Position numbers and translations under genes: made by a program. Shown one piece after another: positions 1 to 8,869 of a stretch of 64,000 nucleotides of DNA; the stretch's first letter is position 1; each line of letters starts with the position of its first letter. The notes under the pieces are model-generated. The model made no database searches and was not told where the DNA came from. It saw only the letters and a program-made list of their open reading frames with translations. The stretch is from Paracoccaceae bacterium (GTDB taxonomy: Bacteria > Pseudomonadota > Alphaproteobacteria > Rhodobacterales > Rhodobacteraceae). The stretch covers positions 1 through 64,000 of the forward strand of contig PWZT01000054.1 in the NCBI GenBank assembly GCA_003567315.1, given 5' to 3'.

Positions 1-41
1 ACTGGGTCTGGGGACAACGTCGACCGATCGCCCAAGAAAAA

Positions 42-61
42 ACCCGGCCATATGGCCGGGT
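42..61 (-). terminator. Rho-independent terminator downstream of the DUF2892 gene
   Basis: Perfect 20-nt palindrome ACCCGGCCATATGGCCGGGT followed on the - strand by TTTTTTCTTGG. Confidence 0.75.
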
Positions 62-101
62 CGATACGCTTACTCATACCAAGATGGAAGGGGCCTTGCG
101 C

Positions 102-308
102 TCAGCCCTTTTTCGCCGGGCAGGTATTCAGCCCGATGATCGAATAGAGCGGGCAGGTCTGCATCAGACCCGTTGCCAACGGCACGATCCCGATCAGAAA
201 CACCCAGCGGAGGCCGGACTCAGGGAAGAGGAAAAACCCGAGGATGAGCGCCAGACCAACAACGATCCGGGCGATGCGATCAATTCCACCGACATTCTTT
301 GCCAACAT
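102..308 (-). CDS. DUF2892 / YgaP-like small inner membrane protein
   Basis: 68 aa; MLAKNVGGIDRIARIVVGLALILGFF...GLMQTCPLYSIIGLNTCP is typical of the DUF2892 family. Confidence 0.85.
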   Translation of the reverse strand: MLAKNVGGIDRIARIVVGLALILGFFLFPESGLRWVFLIGIVPLATGLMQTCPLYSIIGLNTCPAKKG

Positions 309-419
309 GTGCGACCTCCAGTGTCACGAATAAATATGTTTACCTTCGAATATGTATATATCACTCTGGCACTGGAATGCAAGCCTGTGGCTATGCCGGG
401 GTGTTGCGGGCGCGCGCGC

Positions 420-1295
420 TCATGCGTTGCGGCCACGCGCGGCGAAGCGCGGCAACAGCGCCGAGAAATCGCGCCCCTTGCCATCCTCCTGCTCGACAAA
501 GCGGGCAAAAAGCTCGGTGACATGCTGGCCCATGGGCGTATCCGCATCGGCCTCTTCGGCGGCCTGTTGCGACAGCCGCAGATCCTTGAGCATCAGCTCC
601 GCCGCGAAGCCGGGTTTGTAGTCGTTATCCGCCGGGCTTTGCGGGCCGATCCCGGGGGCGGGGCAATAGGCATTCATGCTCCAGCTATAGCCCGAGGAAG
701 TCGAGACCACATCGAACATCTTCTGCCGGTCCAGCCCGAGCTTGTCGGCCAGCGCAAACGCCTCGCAGGTGACCGCCATGGTCACGCCAAGGATCATGTT
801 GTTGCAGATCTTCGCCGCCTGCCCGGAACCGGCCGCGCCGCAATGCACGGCCTTTTGCCCCATGATTTCGAAGAGCGGCAGCACCTTGGCGAAGGCGTCC
901 TCCGAGCCGCCGACCATGAAGGTCAGCGTGCCCGCTGCCGCGCCGCCGACCCCGCCCGAGACAGGCGCATCCAGCGCGCCAAGCCCCGCCGCCGCAGCCT
1001 GAGCTGCCACATCGCGCGCAGAAGCCACGTCAACTGTCGAGCAGTCGCAGAGCACAGCCCCTGCCTGCATCGCCGGGGTCACCTCGCCCGCGACCGCACG
1101 CAGGATTTCGCCATTGGGCAGCATCGTGAGCACGACCTCCGCGCCCTCGGCGGCCTTTGTGGCGCTGTCGGCAGCGGTCACGCCAGCCGGGCAGGGCGCA
1201 GTCAGATCGAAACCGGCGACCTCATGCCCCGCCTTCGCCAGATTGGCCGCCATCGGCCCGCCCATATTCCCAAGCCCGATAAAGCCGATCTTCAT
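420..1295 (-). CDS. mmsB: 3-hydroxyisobutyrate dehydrogenase
   Basis: 291 aa; MKIGFIGLGNMGGPMAANLAKAGHEV nucleotide-binding motif, DAPVSGGVGGAAAGTLTFMVGG; in valine degradation cluster. Confidence 0.93.
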   Translation of the reverse strand: MKIGFIGLGNMGGPMAANLAKAGHEVAGFDLTAPCPAGVTAADSATKAAEGAEVVLTMLPNGEILRAVAGEVTPAMQAGAVLCDCSTVDVASARDVAAQAAAAGLGALDAPVSGGVGGAAAGTLTFMVGGSEDAFAKVLPLFEIMGQKAVHCGAAGSGQAAKICNNMILGVTMAVTCEAFALADKLGLDRQKMFDVVSTSSGYSWSMNAYCPAPGIGPQSPADNDYKPGFAAELMLKDLRLSQQAAEEADADTPMGQHVTELFARFVEQEDGKGRDFSALLPRFAARGRNA

Positions 1296-2341
1296 CCCTG
1301 TTCCTCCTCCTGGTCGTCGAAACTCAATTCATCCGCCCCGAGCGAGGCGAGCATGTTTTCTACCTCTTCCGGCGTCACGTCGGCGGAGCGCGCATGCTGC
1401 CAGCGCGGGGTGCGATCCTTGTCGATGATGGCCGCGCGGATGCCTTCGAGAAAATCCGCCTGCTCCATCGAGCGCCATGTGAAGCGATATTCCTGCGCCA
1501 GCGCCGCGCGGATGGTGCTGTCGCGCCCGAGATTGCGCAGCATCGCGAGCGTGCAGGCCATCGAGAGCGGCGCATTGCGGCGCAGCGTCTTGAGCGTTTG
1601 CGCGGCGAACTCCGCCGGTTCATCGCTCAGCGCCTCTTCGATGGCCGCGAGGTCGGGCCGCGCAAACACACGGTCGATCACATCGGCCTGCGCGGCCAGT
1701 GCAGGCTCGGGCGGCGTTGCGCCCTTCAGGCTTGCGACATCACCCGAGGCGATCAGCGCGGCCTTGGCGTCCTCCCACGCCGCCTCCGGCAGGAACAGAT
1801 CCGCGAAGCCCGCAAGGATCGCATCGCCCGGCCCCATCCGCGCGCCGGTCAGCCCCAGATAGGCCCCGAGCCCGCCGGGGGCACGCGCCAGAAGATGGCT
1901 CCCGCCCACATCCGGGATCAGCCCGATCCCGCATTCGGGCATCGCGATCTGGCTGGTTTCGCCCACGATCCGGTAGCGCGCATGGCAGCCCACACCGACA
2001 CCGCCGCCCATCACAAAGCCTTGCAGGAAGCTCACCACGGGTTTGGCGTATTCCGCGAGCCGCGCATTCATGCGGTATTCATCGGCCCAGAAGCGGCGTC
2101 CATAGCTGTAATCGGCAGCGCGGCCCGTGGCGTACATCTCCGCGATGTCACCGCCCGCGCAAAAGGCCTTCGCGCCCTCGGCGTCGATCAGCACCAGCGC
2201 CACGGCCTCGTCATCGGCCCAGGCCTTCAGCGCCGCATCAATCGCAAGGCACATCTCGTAGCTCAGCGCATTCAGCGCCTTGGGTCGGGTCAGCGTGATC
2301 CGCCCCGCACGCCCCTCGATGCGGATATGAATATCCGCCAT
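1292..2341 (-). CDS. Enoyl-CoA hydratase/isomerase family, probable 3-hydroxyisobutyryl-CoA hydrolase
   Basis: Start MADIHIRIEGRAGRITLTRPKALNALS (upstream part of the ORF lies in the next gene); AFCAGGDIAEMY and PECGIGLIPDVGGSHLLAR motifs; 4-nt overlap with mmsB. Confidence 0.9.
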   Translation of the reverse strand: MADIHIRIEGRAGRITLTRPKALNALSYEMCLAIDAALKAWADDEAVALVLIDAEGAKAFCAGGDIAEMYATGRAADYSYGRRFWADEYRMNARLAEYAKPVVSFLQGFVMGGGVGVGCHARYRIVGETSQIAMPECGIGLIPDVGGSHLLARAPGGLGAYLGLTGARMGPGDAILAGFADLFLPEAAWEDAKAALIASGDVASLKGATPPEPALAAQADVIDRVFARPDLAAIEEALSDEPAEFAAQTLKTLRRNAPLSMACTLAMLRNLGRDSTIRAALAQEYRFTWRSMEQADFLEGIRAAIIDKDRTPRWQHARSADVTPEEVENMLASLGADELSFDDQEEEQG

Positions 2342-3483
2342 CAGCGTGCCCCGATCATCTGCCGCGCCACGATCAGGCGCATGATCTCGTTGGTGCCTTC
2401 GAGGATCTGATGCACGCGCAGATCGCGCACCAGCTTCTCGACCCCGTAATCGCCCAGATAACCATAACCGCCATGCAGTTGCAGGCATTGATCCGCGATC
2501 CGGCTGCCCGCCTCGGTCACGAATTTCTTGGCCATGGCGCAGAACTTCGTTGCATCCGGCGCGCCCTGATCGAGCTTCCACGCGGCTTGGCGCAGCAAGA
2601 CCCGCGCGGCCTGCAATTCGATCTCCATATCCGCGAGCCGGAATTGCAGCGCCTGAAACTGGTCGATGGTTTTGCCGAACGCCTTGCGCTCGCCCATATA
2701 GGCCAGCGTCGCATCAAGGGCCGCCTGCGCCCCGCCCAGCGAGCAGGCCGCGATATTGAGCCGCCCGCCATCGAGCCCGGCCATCGCGTAGCGGAAACCG
2801 TGGCCTTCCTCGCCCAGAAGCGCCGCCGCGCTCACCCGGCAATCATCGAACTGCACCTGCCGCGTGGGTTGCGAGCGCCAGCCCATCTTGTCCTCGAGCC
2901 CGCCGAAACTCAGCCCCTCGGTGCCATCCATCACCACCAGCGCGGAAATCCCCTTTGGCCCGTCCTCGCCAGTGCGCGCCATGACGATATAGCCATCCGA
3001 ATAACCGCCGCCCGAGATGAAAGCCTTGGTGCCATTGAGCACATAGCCCTCATTGTCGCGGACCGCCCGCGTCTTGAGCGCGGCGGCATCCGAGCCCGAG
3101 CCCGGTTCGGTCAGGCAATAGGACATAAAGCAGTCGAGCGAGATAACGCGCGGCAGCAATTCCGCGCGCATCGCGTCCGAGCCGAATTTGTCGATCATCG
3201 CCGCGCACATGTTGTGGATCGACAGGAACGACGCGACCGAGGGGCAGGATTGCGAGAGCGCCTCGAAGATCAGCGTGGCCTCCAGCCGCGAGAGCCCCGC
3301 GCCGCCTGATTCCTCACGCACATACAGCCCGCCGAACCCCAGTTCGGCGAATTTGCCCCAGAGATCTTTCGGGATCGTGCCTTCGGCCTCCCAGGCGCGT
3401 GCATGGGGCGCGATATGCTCGGCCCCGAACTCGCGCGCCATGTCGAAAATCGCCTGCGCCTCCTCGCTCAAGCTGAAATCCAT
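2341..3483 (-). CDS. Acyl-CoA dehydrogenase (isobutyryl-CoA dehydrogenase-like)
   Basis: 380 aa; CLTEPGSGSDAAALKTRA and QLHGGYGYLGDYGVEKLVRDLRVHQILEGTNEIMR signatures. Confidence 0.92.
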   Translation of the reverse strand: MDFSLSEEAQAIFDMAREFGAEHIAPHARAWEAEGTIPKDLWGKFAELGFGGLYVREESGGAGLSRLEATLIFEALSQSCPSVASFLSIHNMCAAMIDKFGSDAMRAELLPRVISLDCFMSYCLTEPGSGSDAAALKTRAVRDNEGYVLNGTKAFISGGGYSDGYIVMARTGEDGPKGISALVVMDGTEGLSFGGLEDKMGWRSQPTRQVQFDDCRVSAAALLGEEGHGFRYAMAGLDGGRLNIAACSLGGAQAALDATLAYMGERKAFGKTIDQFQALQFRLADMEIELQAARVLLRQAAWKLDQGAPDATKFCAMAKKFVTEAGSRIADQCLQLHGGYGYLGDYGVEKLVRDLRVHQILEGTNEIMRLIVARQMIGAR

Positions 3484-3697
3484 GCGCTCCTCCCAATTTG
3501 CGGTGCGGTCGGGTTAGGCCGCAACTGTTGCAGAAGTTTTGCAAGTCTCACGCGGGGGCAGGTTGCGGCCTGATGTCGTGCGGGTCCATGTCCGGGCGAA
3601 ACCTGTCAAGTGTAAACGCTACGGGCGTGTATCACCCGATCTGCAGGGCCAGACCCGTGATGCCCGGCTCGGTCAAGACAACCCCGCTGCTCGCTGG

Positions 3698-3752
3698 CTT
3701 CATCTTGCCTGAAATACTCCACGGGGGGTGCGGGGGGTGTGAAACCCCCCGC
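3698..3752. repeat. Intergenic element: CTTCATCTTGCCTGAAATACTCCACGGGG plus GCGGGGGG/CCCCCCGC hairpin, 3' of mmsA
   Basis: Shares the CTTCATCTTGCC..AAATACTC..CGGGG block with 30987-31014; hairpin arms 3730-3737 and 3745-3752. Confidence 0.6.
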
Positions 3753-3760
3753 CGCCGCGA

Positions 3761-5260
3761 TCAGTCCATGGCCTTGAAGTTGAAGGCCGCCCCCTGCTTG
3801 ATCCCCGAGGGCCAGCGCGAGGTCACGGTCTTGGTGCGCGAGTAGAACTTGAACGCATCCGGCCCGTGCTGGTTGAGATCGCCGAAGCCCGATTTCTTCC
3901 AGCCGCCGAAAGTGTGATAGGCCAGCGGCACCGGGATAGGCACATTGATCCCCACCATCCCGATATTGATGCGATTGGCGAAATCGCGGGCGGCATCGCC
4001 ATCGCGGGTGAAAATCGCGGTGCCATTGCCATATTCATGGTCCATCGCCAGCCCGATCGCTTCCTCATAGCTCGCCGCGCGCACCATCGAAAGCACGGGC
4101 CCGAAGATCTCCTTGCGGTAAATCTCCATCTCGGGCGTCACATGGTCAAAGAGATGCGGGCCTACGAAAAACCCGTCCTCATAGCCCTGCAGCTTGAAAT
4201 CGCGCCCATCGACCACGAGTTCCGCGCCCTGTTCGATACCGGATTCGACCAGCCGCAGGATGTTCTCCTTCGCGGCGGCCGTCACGACGGGGCCGTAATC
4301 GACATCATCGCCAGCGGTATAGGGGCCGACCTTCAGCGCCTCGATCTTGGGCACCAGCCGCTCGCGCAGCGCGTCTGCCGTGCCATCGCCCACAGGGACC
4401 GCGACCGAGATCGCCATGCAGCGCTCGCCCGCCGCGCCATAGCCTGCGCCTACCAGCGCATCGGCGGCCTGGTCCATATCGGCATCGGGCATGATGATCA
4501 TGTGGTTCTTGGCACCGCCGAAGCACTGCACGCGCTTGCCCGCCGCGCAGCCGCGCGAATAGATGTAATGCGCAATCGGGGTGGAGCCGACAAAGCCCAC
4601 AGCCTGAATGGTCTCATTGTCGAGGATCGCATCCACCGACTCCTTGTCGCCATTGACGACTTGCAGCACGCCATCGGGCAGGCCCGCTTCCTTGAAAATC
4701 TCGGCCAGCATCAGCGGCACGCTCGGGTCGCGCTCCGAGGGCTTCAGGATCATCGCATTGCCGCAGGCCAGTGCCGGGCCCATTTTCCACAGCGGGATCA
4801 TGGCCGGGAAGTTGAAGGGCGTGATGCCCGCGACCACGCCCAGCGGCTGGCGCATCGAATACATGTCGATGCCGGGGCCTGCGCTGTCGGTGAACTCGCC
4901 CTTCAATAGATGCGGTGCGCCGATGCAGAACTCGATCACCTCCAGCCCGCGCTGCACATCGCCCTTGGCATCGACAAAGGTCTTGCCATGCTCGGAAGAC
5001 AGCTTCTCGGCGAGCTTGTCCATATCGCGGTTGATCAGCGCCACAGCGGCCATCATCACACGCGCGCGCTTCTGCGGGTTGGTCGCGCCCCAGGCGCGCT
5101 GCGCTTCGGCCGCGCGGGCCACGGCGTGATCCAGCTCGTCTTTCGAGGCCAGCGGCACCCGCGCCTGCACCTCACCCGTGGCCGGGTTGAACACATCGGC
5201 AAAGCGCCCCGATGTGCCTGCAACGCGCTTGCCGTCGATCCAATGCGATAGCTCTTCCAT
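3761..5260 (-). CDS. mmsA: Methylmalonate-semialdehyde dehydrogenase (CoA-acylating)
   Basis: 499 aa; ALDH family with GVVAGITPFNFPAMIPLWKMGPALACGNAMILKPSE and CFGGAKNHMIIMPDAD, GERCMAIS. Confidence 0.95.
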   Translation of the reverse strand: MEELSHWIDGKRVAGTSGRFADVFNPATGEVQARVPLASKDELDHAVARAAEAQRAWGATNPQKRARVMMAAVALINRDMDKLAEKLSSEHGKTFVDAKGDVQRGLEVIEFCIGAPHLLKGEFTDSAGPGIDMYSMRQPLGVVAGITPFNFPAMIPLWKMGPALACGNAMILKPSERDPSVPLMLAEIFKEAGLPDGVLQVVNGDKESVDAILDNETIQAVGFVGSTPIAHYIYSRGCAAGKRVQCFGGAKNHMIIMPDADMDQAADALVGAGYGAAGERCMAISVAVPVGDGTADALRERLVPKIEALKVGPYTAGDDVDYGPVVTAAAKENILRLVESGIEQGAELVVDGRDFKLQGYEDGFFVGPHLFDHVTPEMEIYRKEIFGPVLSMVRAASYEEAIGLAMDHEYGNGTAIFTRDGDAARDFANRINIGMVGINVPIPVPLAYHTFGGWKKSGFGDLNQHGPDAFKFYSRTKTVTSRWPSGIKQGAAFNFKAMD

Positions 5261-5366
5261 GTCATCCTCCTCAGACTGATCTGGGGTGCAGGATAGGTTT
5301 GCAATTTCGCCTTGGGAATAGGTAATATCTCAAACAAGCCTTGCAGAATTGCAATAGAGGGCCGGG

Positions 5367-6275
5367 ATGGACTGGGACGACATGCGCATCTTTCTGGCGC
5401 TCGCGCGCGCCGAGAGCCTTGGGCGTGCCGGGGTTGCTTTGCGGATGGACCCGGCCACGGTCGGGCGGCGTGTGGCGCGGCTGGAAGAAGGGCTCGGGCG
5501 GCGGCTCTTTACACGTTCGCATCAGGGCTATGCGCTGACCGATGAAGGCGCGCGGCTTCTGCCGCATGCACAGGCGGCCGAGACCGCGATGGTCGCGGCC
5601 ACCCAGGCCGCGAGCGAGGAAAGCCGGGGCCTGAGCGGGCAGATCCGCGTGGGCGCCCCGGATGGCTGCGCGAATTACCTGCTGCCGCAGGTGGTGGCGC
5701 GGATCTGCGCGGAAAACCCGGGGCTCGATGTGCAGATCATCGCGCTGCCGCGCGTCTTCAACCTGTCGCGGCGCGAGGCGGATATGGCGATTGGCGTCTC
5801 CGCCCCGCAGGCCGGGCGGCTGAGCGTGCAGAAGATCAGCGATTACCGGCTTCATCTCGCGGCGTCCGAGGCGTATCTCGCGCAAGCCGCGCCGATCGCG
5901 CGGCTTGCGGATCTGCGGGCGCATCGCATCATCGGCTATATCCCCGACATGATCTTCGACAGCGAGCTGGATTATCTGGCCGAACTGGGGCTGGAGCGGG
6001 TGGCGCTCGCCTCCAATTCGGTTGCGGTGCAGTTCAACTTCCTGCGCCACGGGGCCGGGCTTGGCGTGGTGCATGATTTCGCGCTCCCATCCGCGCCGGG
6101 GCTGCGCCGTATCCTGCCTGACGCCTTCAGCCTCAAGCGCAGTTTTTATCTGATCCGCCATCTCGATGATCGCCGCGTCACGCGCCTCAACCGGTTCGCC
6201 GAGGCTCTGACGCGCGGGCTGCGCCGCGAGCTTGCGCATCTGGAGCGGCAGGTCAGTGGCGCGGAGGCGTCCTGA
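5367..6275 (+). CDS. LysR-family transcriptional regulator
   Basis: 302 aa; MDWDDMRIFLALARAESLGRAGVALRMDPATVGRRVARLEEGLGRRLFTRS HTH; divergent to mmsA. Confidence 0.9.
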   Translation: MDWDDMRIFLALARAESLGRAGVALRMDPATVGRRVARLEEGLGRRLFTRSHQGYALTDEGARLLPHAQAAETAMVAATQAASEESRGLSGQIRVGAPDGCANYLLPQVVARICAENPGLDVQIIALPRVFNLSRREADMAIGVSAPQAGRLSVQKISDYRLHLAASEAYLAQAAPIARLADLRAHRIIGYIPDMIFDSELDYLAELGLERVALASNSVAVQFNFLRHGAGLGVVHDFALPSAPGLRRILPDAFSLKRSFYLIRHLDDRRVTRLNRFAEALTRGLRRELAHLERQVSGAEAS

Positions 6276-6372
6276 GCCTTCGGAAAGGCTGTTTTTCTTG
6301 ACAATACAGGGCCAGGCTGCGCATCAACACTGTTAACGAAGCGGCAACAAAAAGACCGCAGGATCGAGCAGT

Positions 6373-7662
6373 ATGAAGCGCTACGCATTGGCATGGGGGC
6401 TTGTGTGCCTTGTCGGGATAACCGGCGCATCCGCGCAGGAGCCGACATTGGCTCAGGCCGAGCGGCAGTTGGTCGCTGAGGACACCGCTGCCGCGCGGCA
6501 GACGGCTGAAGGGCTGTCGAGTGCCGATGGCGACGCGGAAATCCAGCGCCTGTGGCTGCTCGCGCTCTCGCATATGCGCGAAGACGCGCCCAGGGCGGCG
6601 CTGCCGCATCTGGAGCGGCTGGTCACACTTGCGCCGGACACAGCCCGCTTCCGGCTGGAGCTTGCCCGCGCGCTCTATCTGATCGAGGATAACGAGCGCG
6701 CCTATCATCATTTCCAATTCGCGCTGGGCGGTTCGTTGAGCCTGTCCGAGATTGCCACTGTGCATGAATATCTGCACGCGATGGAGCGGCGCAAACCCTG
6801 GCAGGGGCATGCCCGTGTGGCCGTGGTCAGCCAGAGCAACCCGTGGCATCGCTCGGGCGAGGATTTCGTCGATATCGGCGGCAAGCTGCTCTTGCCCGTG
6901 CCGGAGGTTGAAAGCGCAACCGGGCTGGAGATCGGGCTCGGCGCGACACATCTGCCGCGGCTGTCGCGGGATTTGCATGCCCGGCTGCATCTGATGGCCA
7001 CCGGGCAGATTTTCGAAAAAAGCGACCTCAACCGCTGGCATCTGCGCGGCGAGATGGGGCTGCTTTCGCTGGGTGATCATGGCCGTCAGATCGGTGGCGG
7101 GGTGAGCCTGCAGGCGGCCTATGGCGCGAGCGGGCGCATCATGCATGGCGTCGGCATCTATGCCAGCTTCCAGCAGCGCTTTGGTGATCGCACGCGGCTT
7201 GCCATGCGCATGACCGCGGATCAGCTCAGCTATCGCGGGCTACCCCAGCTTGGCGGGCCGCGCATCACGACCGCAATGGAATTGTCGCGCATCGTCTCGC
7301 CGCAATTGCGGCTTCAAGGCGGCGTGCAGCTTGCGCATCACCACACCGAGGCCGCGTTTCACCGTCGCAGCACGGGCGCCGTGTCTCTGGGCGGCGAATA
7401 TGCGCTGCGCGGGGGGATGATCGCGGGGCTGGAGGCGCGCTACACGCATATCCGCGTGGCTGAGGCCAATCCGCTGCAATTGCAATACGGGCCCGAGCGG
7501 AGCAACCGTATGGGCATCACGGCGCGGCTGATGCATCGCGACTATACGATGCGCGGCTTCGCGCCCGTGCTGATCATGGGCTATGAGCGGCAGTCGAGCA
7601 ATGTGCCGCGCCAGTCCTTCGACAATCTCCGCGTCTCGCTGGGGGCCACGCGGAATTTTTGA
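6373..7662 (+). CDS. Slam-like surface lipoprotein assembly modifier (DUF560): TPR N-terminus plus outer-membrane beta-barrel
   Basis: 429 aa; signal peptide, TPR-like LWLLALSHMREDAPRAALPHLERLVTLAPDTARFRLELARALYL, barrel ending YERQSSNVPRQSFDNLRVSLGATRNF. Confidence 0.75.
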   Translation: MKRYALAWGLVCLVGITGASAQEPTLAQAERQLVAEDTAAARQTAEGLSSADGDAEIQRLWLLALSHMREDAPRAALPHLERLVTLAPDTARFRLELARALYLIEDNERAYHHFQFALGGSLSLSEIATVHEYLHAMERRKPWQGHARVAVVSQSNPWHRSGEDFVDIGGKLLLPVPEVESATGLEIGLGATHLPRLSRDLHARLHLMATGQIFEKSDLNRWHLRGEMGLLSLGDHGRQIGGGVSLQAAYGASGRIMHGVGIYASFQQRFGDRTRLAMRMTADQLSYRGLPQLGGPRITTAMELSRIVSPQLRLQGGVQLAHHHTEAAFHRRSTGAVSLGGEYALRGGMIAGLEARYTHIRVAEANPLQLQYGPERSNRMGITARLMHRDYTMRGFAPVLIMGYERQSSNVPRQSFDNLRVSLGATRNF

Positions 7663-7717
7663 GCGGGGCGATGGGCTGTGCGGCGGTTCGGCGCGGTGCG
7701 TGGGTCGCAGATGATGC

Positions 7718-7774
7718 AAAAGCGCCCTCGGGCCGCACCCGCCCACCCATCCCTGTACGCCCCGAGGGCGCTGC
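7718..7774. repeat. 54-nt hairpin repeat, copy A (convergent intergenic, bidirectional terminator-like)
   Basis: AGCGCCCTCGGG...CCCCGAGGGCGCT inverted repeat; 48/54 identical, no gaps, to 14709-14762. Confidence 0.75.
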
Positions 7775-7827
7775 CCACGCTGACGCGAGGGCGATTGGTT
7801 GTTCAGTGCGGATAAGCGGCGAGCGGT

Positions 7828-8637
7828 TCAGAGATCAATCTCCGCCCAGATCGGCACATGGTCCGAGGGTTTCTCGCCCGCGCGCGTCTCGGCGTCGATG
7901 CGGCAGTCGCGCAGCAGATCCGCAGCATAGGCGTTCAGCAGGACATGATCGATGCGGATGCCGTCATTGCGCTCGAACGCGCCGGCCTGATAATCCCAGA
8001 AGGTATACTGCCCCGGCCCCGGATGACGCACGCGCAGCGCATCGGTGAACCCCAAGGCGACAAGACGCCGGAACGCCTTGCGTGAGGGCAGGCGAAACAG
8101 CGCATCCTCGCGCCAGGCATCGGGTCGTGCGGCATCCTCGGCTTGCGGGATGATGTTGCAATCGCCCATCACCGCGAGCGGCATTTCGAGCGCCAGAAGC
8201 GCGCGCAACCGCGCCTCCATGCGTGCCATCCAGGCAAGCTTGTAGGCATATTTTCCGCCCGCCACGGGCGCGCCATCATCGTCGAGTTCCACGGGGTTGC
8301 CATTGGGCAGATAGAGCCCCACGACCCGCAGCGCTCCCTTGTCAGTGCTCACTGTCGCCTCGATCCAGCGCGCCTGCGTGTCGCTGTCATCGCCGGGCAG
8401 GCCGCGCGTGACGTCTTCCAGCGGCAGTTTGGAGAGGATCGCCACGCCGTTGAACCCCTTTTGACCATGCGTTTCAAGGTTGTAGCCCTTGTCCTCGATC
8501 AGGGCGCGCGGGAAGGTTTCATCGGTTGACTTGATCTCCTGCAGCACTGCGAGATCAGGCGCAGCGCTGTCGAGCCAGCGCTCGAGCGCCGCGGCGCGGG
8601 CCTTGATGCCGTTGATGTTGAAACTCGCGATCTTCAT
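7828..8637 (-). CDS. xth: Exodeoxyribonuclease III
   Basis: Start MKIASFNINGIKARAAALERWLDSAAPDLAVLQEIKSTDETFP; ends KPSDHVPIWAEIDL. Confidence 0.93.
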   Translation of the reverse strand: MKIASFNINGIKARAAALERWLDSAAPDLAVLQEIKSTDETFPRALIEDKGYNLETHGQKGFNGVAILSKLPLEDVTRGLPGDDSDTQARWIEATVSTDKGALRVVGLYLPNGNPVELDDDGAPVAGGKYAYKLAWMARMEARLRALLALEMPLAVMGDCNIIPQAEDAARPDAWREDALFRLPSRKAFRRLVALGFTDALRVRHPGPGQYTFWDYQAGAFERNDGIRIDHVLLNAYAADLLRDCRIDAETRAGEKPSDHVPIWAEIDL

Positions 8638-8869
8638 GGGGCTGCATCCTGTGCTCTGTGCGCGCAGACCCTGCCACCGCGCGCGGTCATCGGCAAGGCC
8701 CGTGGCGTGTCGGCTTGATCGCGCAGATTCTCCGGGCGCATGAATTATGTGCGTTGTGATCAAATTGCGTGCAGCAGCTGGTGTTCGAGCGGCCCCGTCC
8801 CGCCAAGGCACGCGCCTGCGAATTGCACCTGCCTGCCGCCGTCGCAATCTCAGGCGCAGGTAGGGGCGT

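Noticed and set aside
84-1862. 592-aa + strand ORF
   Set aside because: Antisense to mmsB and the enoyl-CoA hydratase; Arg/Ala/His-rich composition typical of shadow ORFs in GC-rich DNA, no recognisable domain.
5271-6239. 322-aa - strand ORF
   Set aside because: Shadow of the LysR gene, which has a proper HTH.
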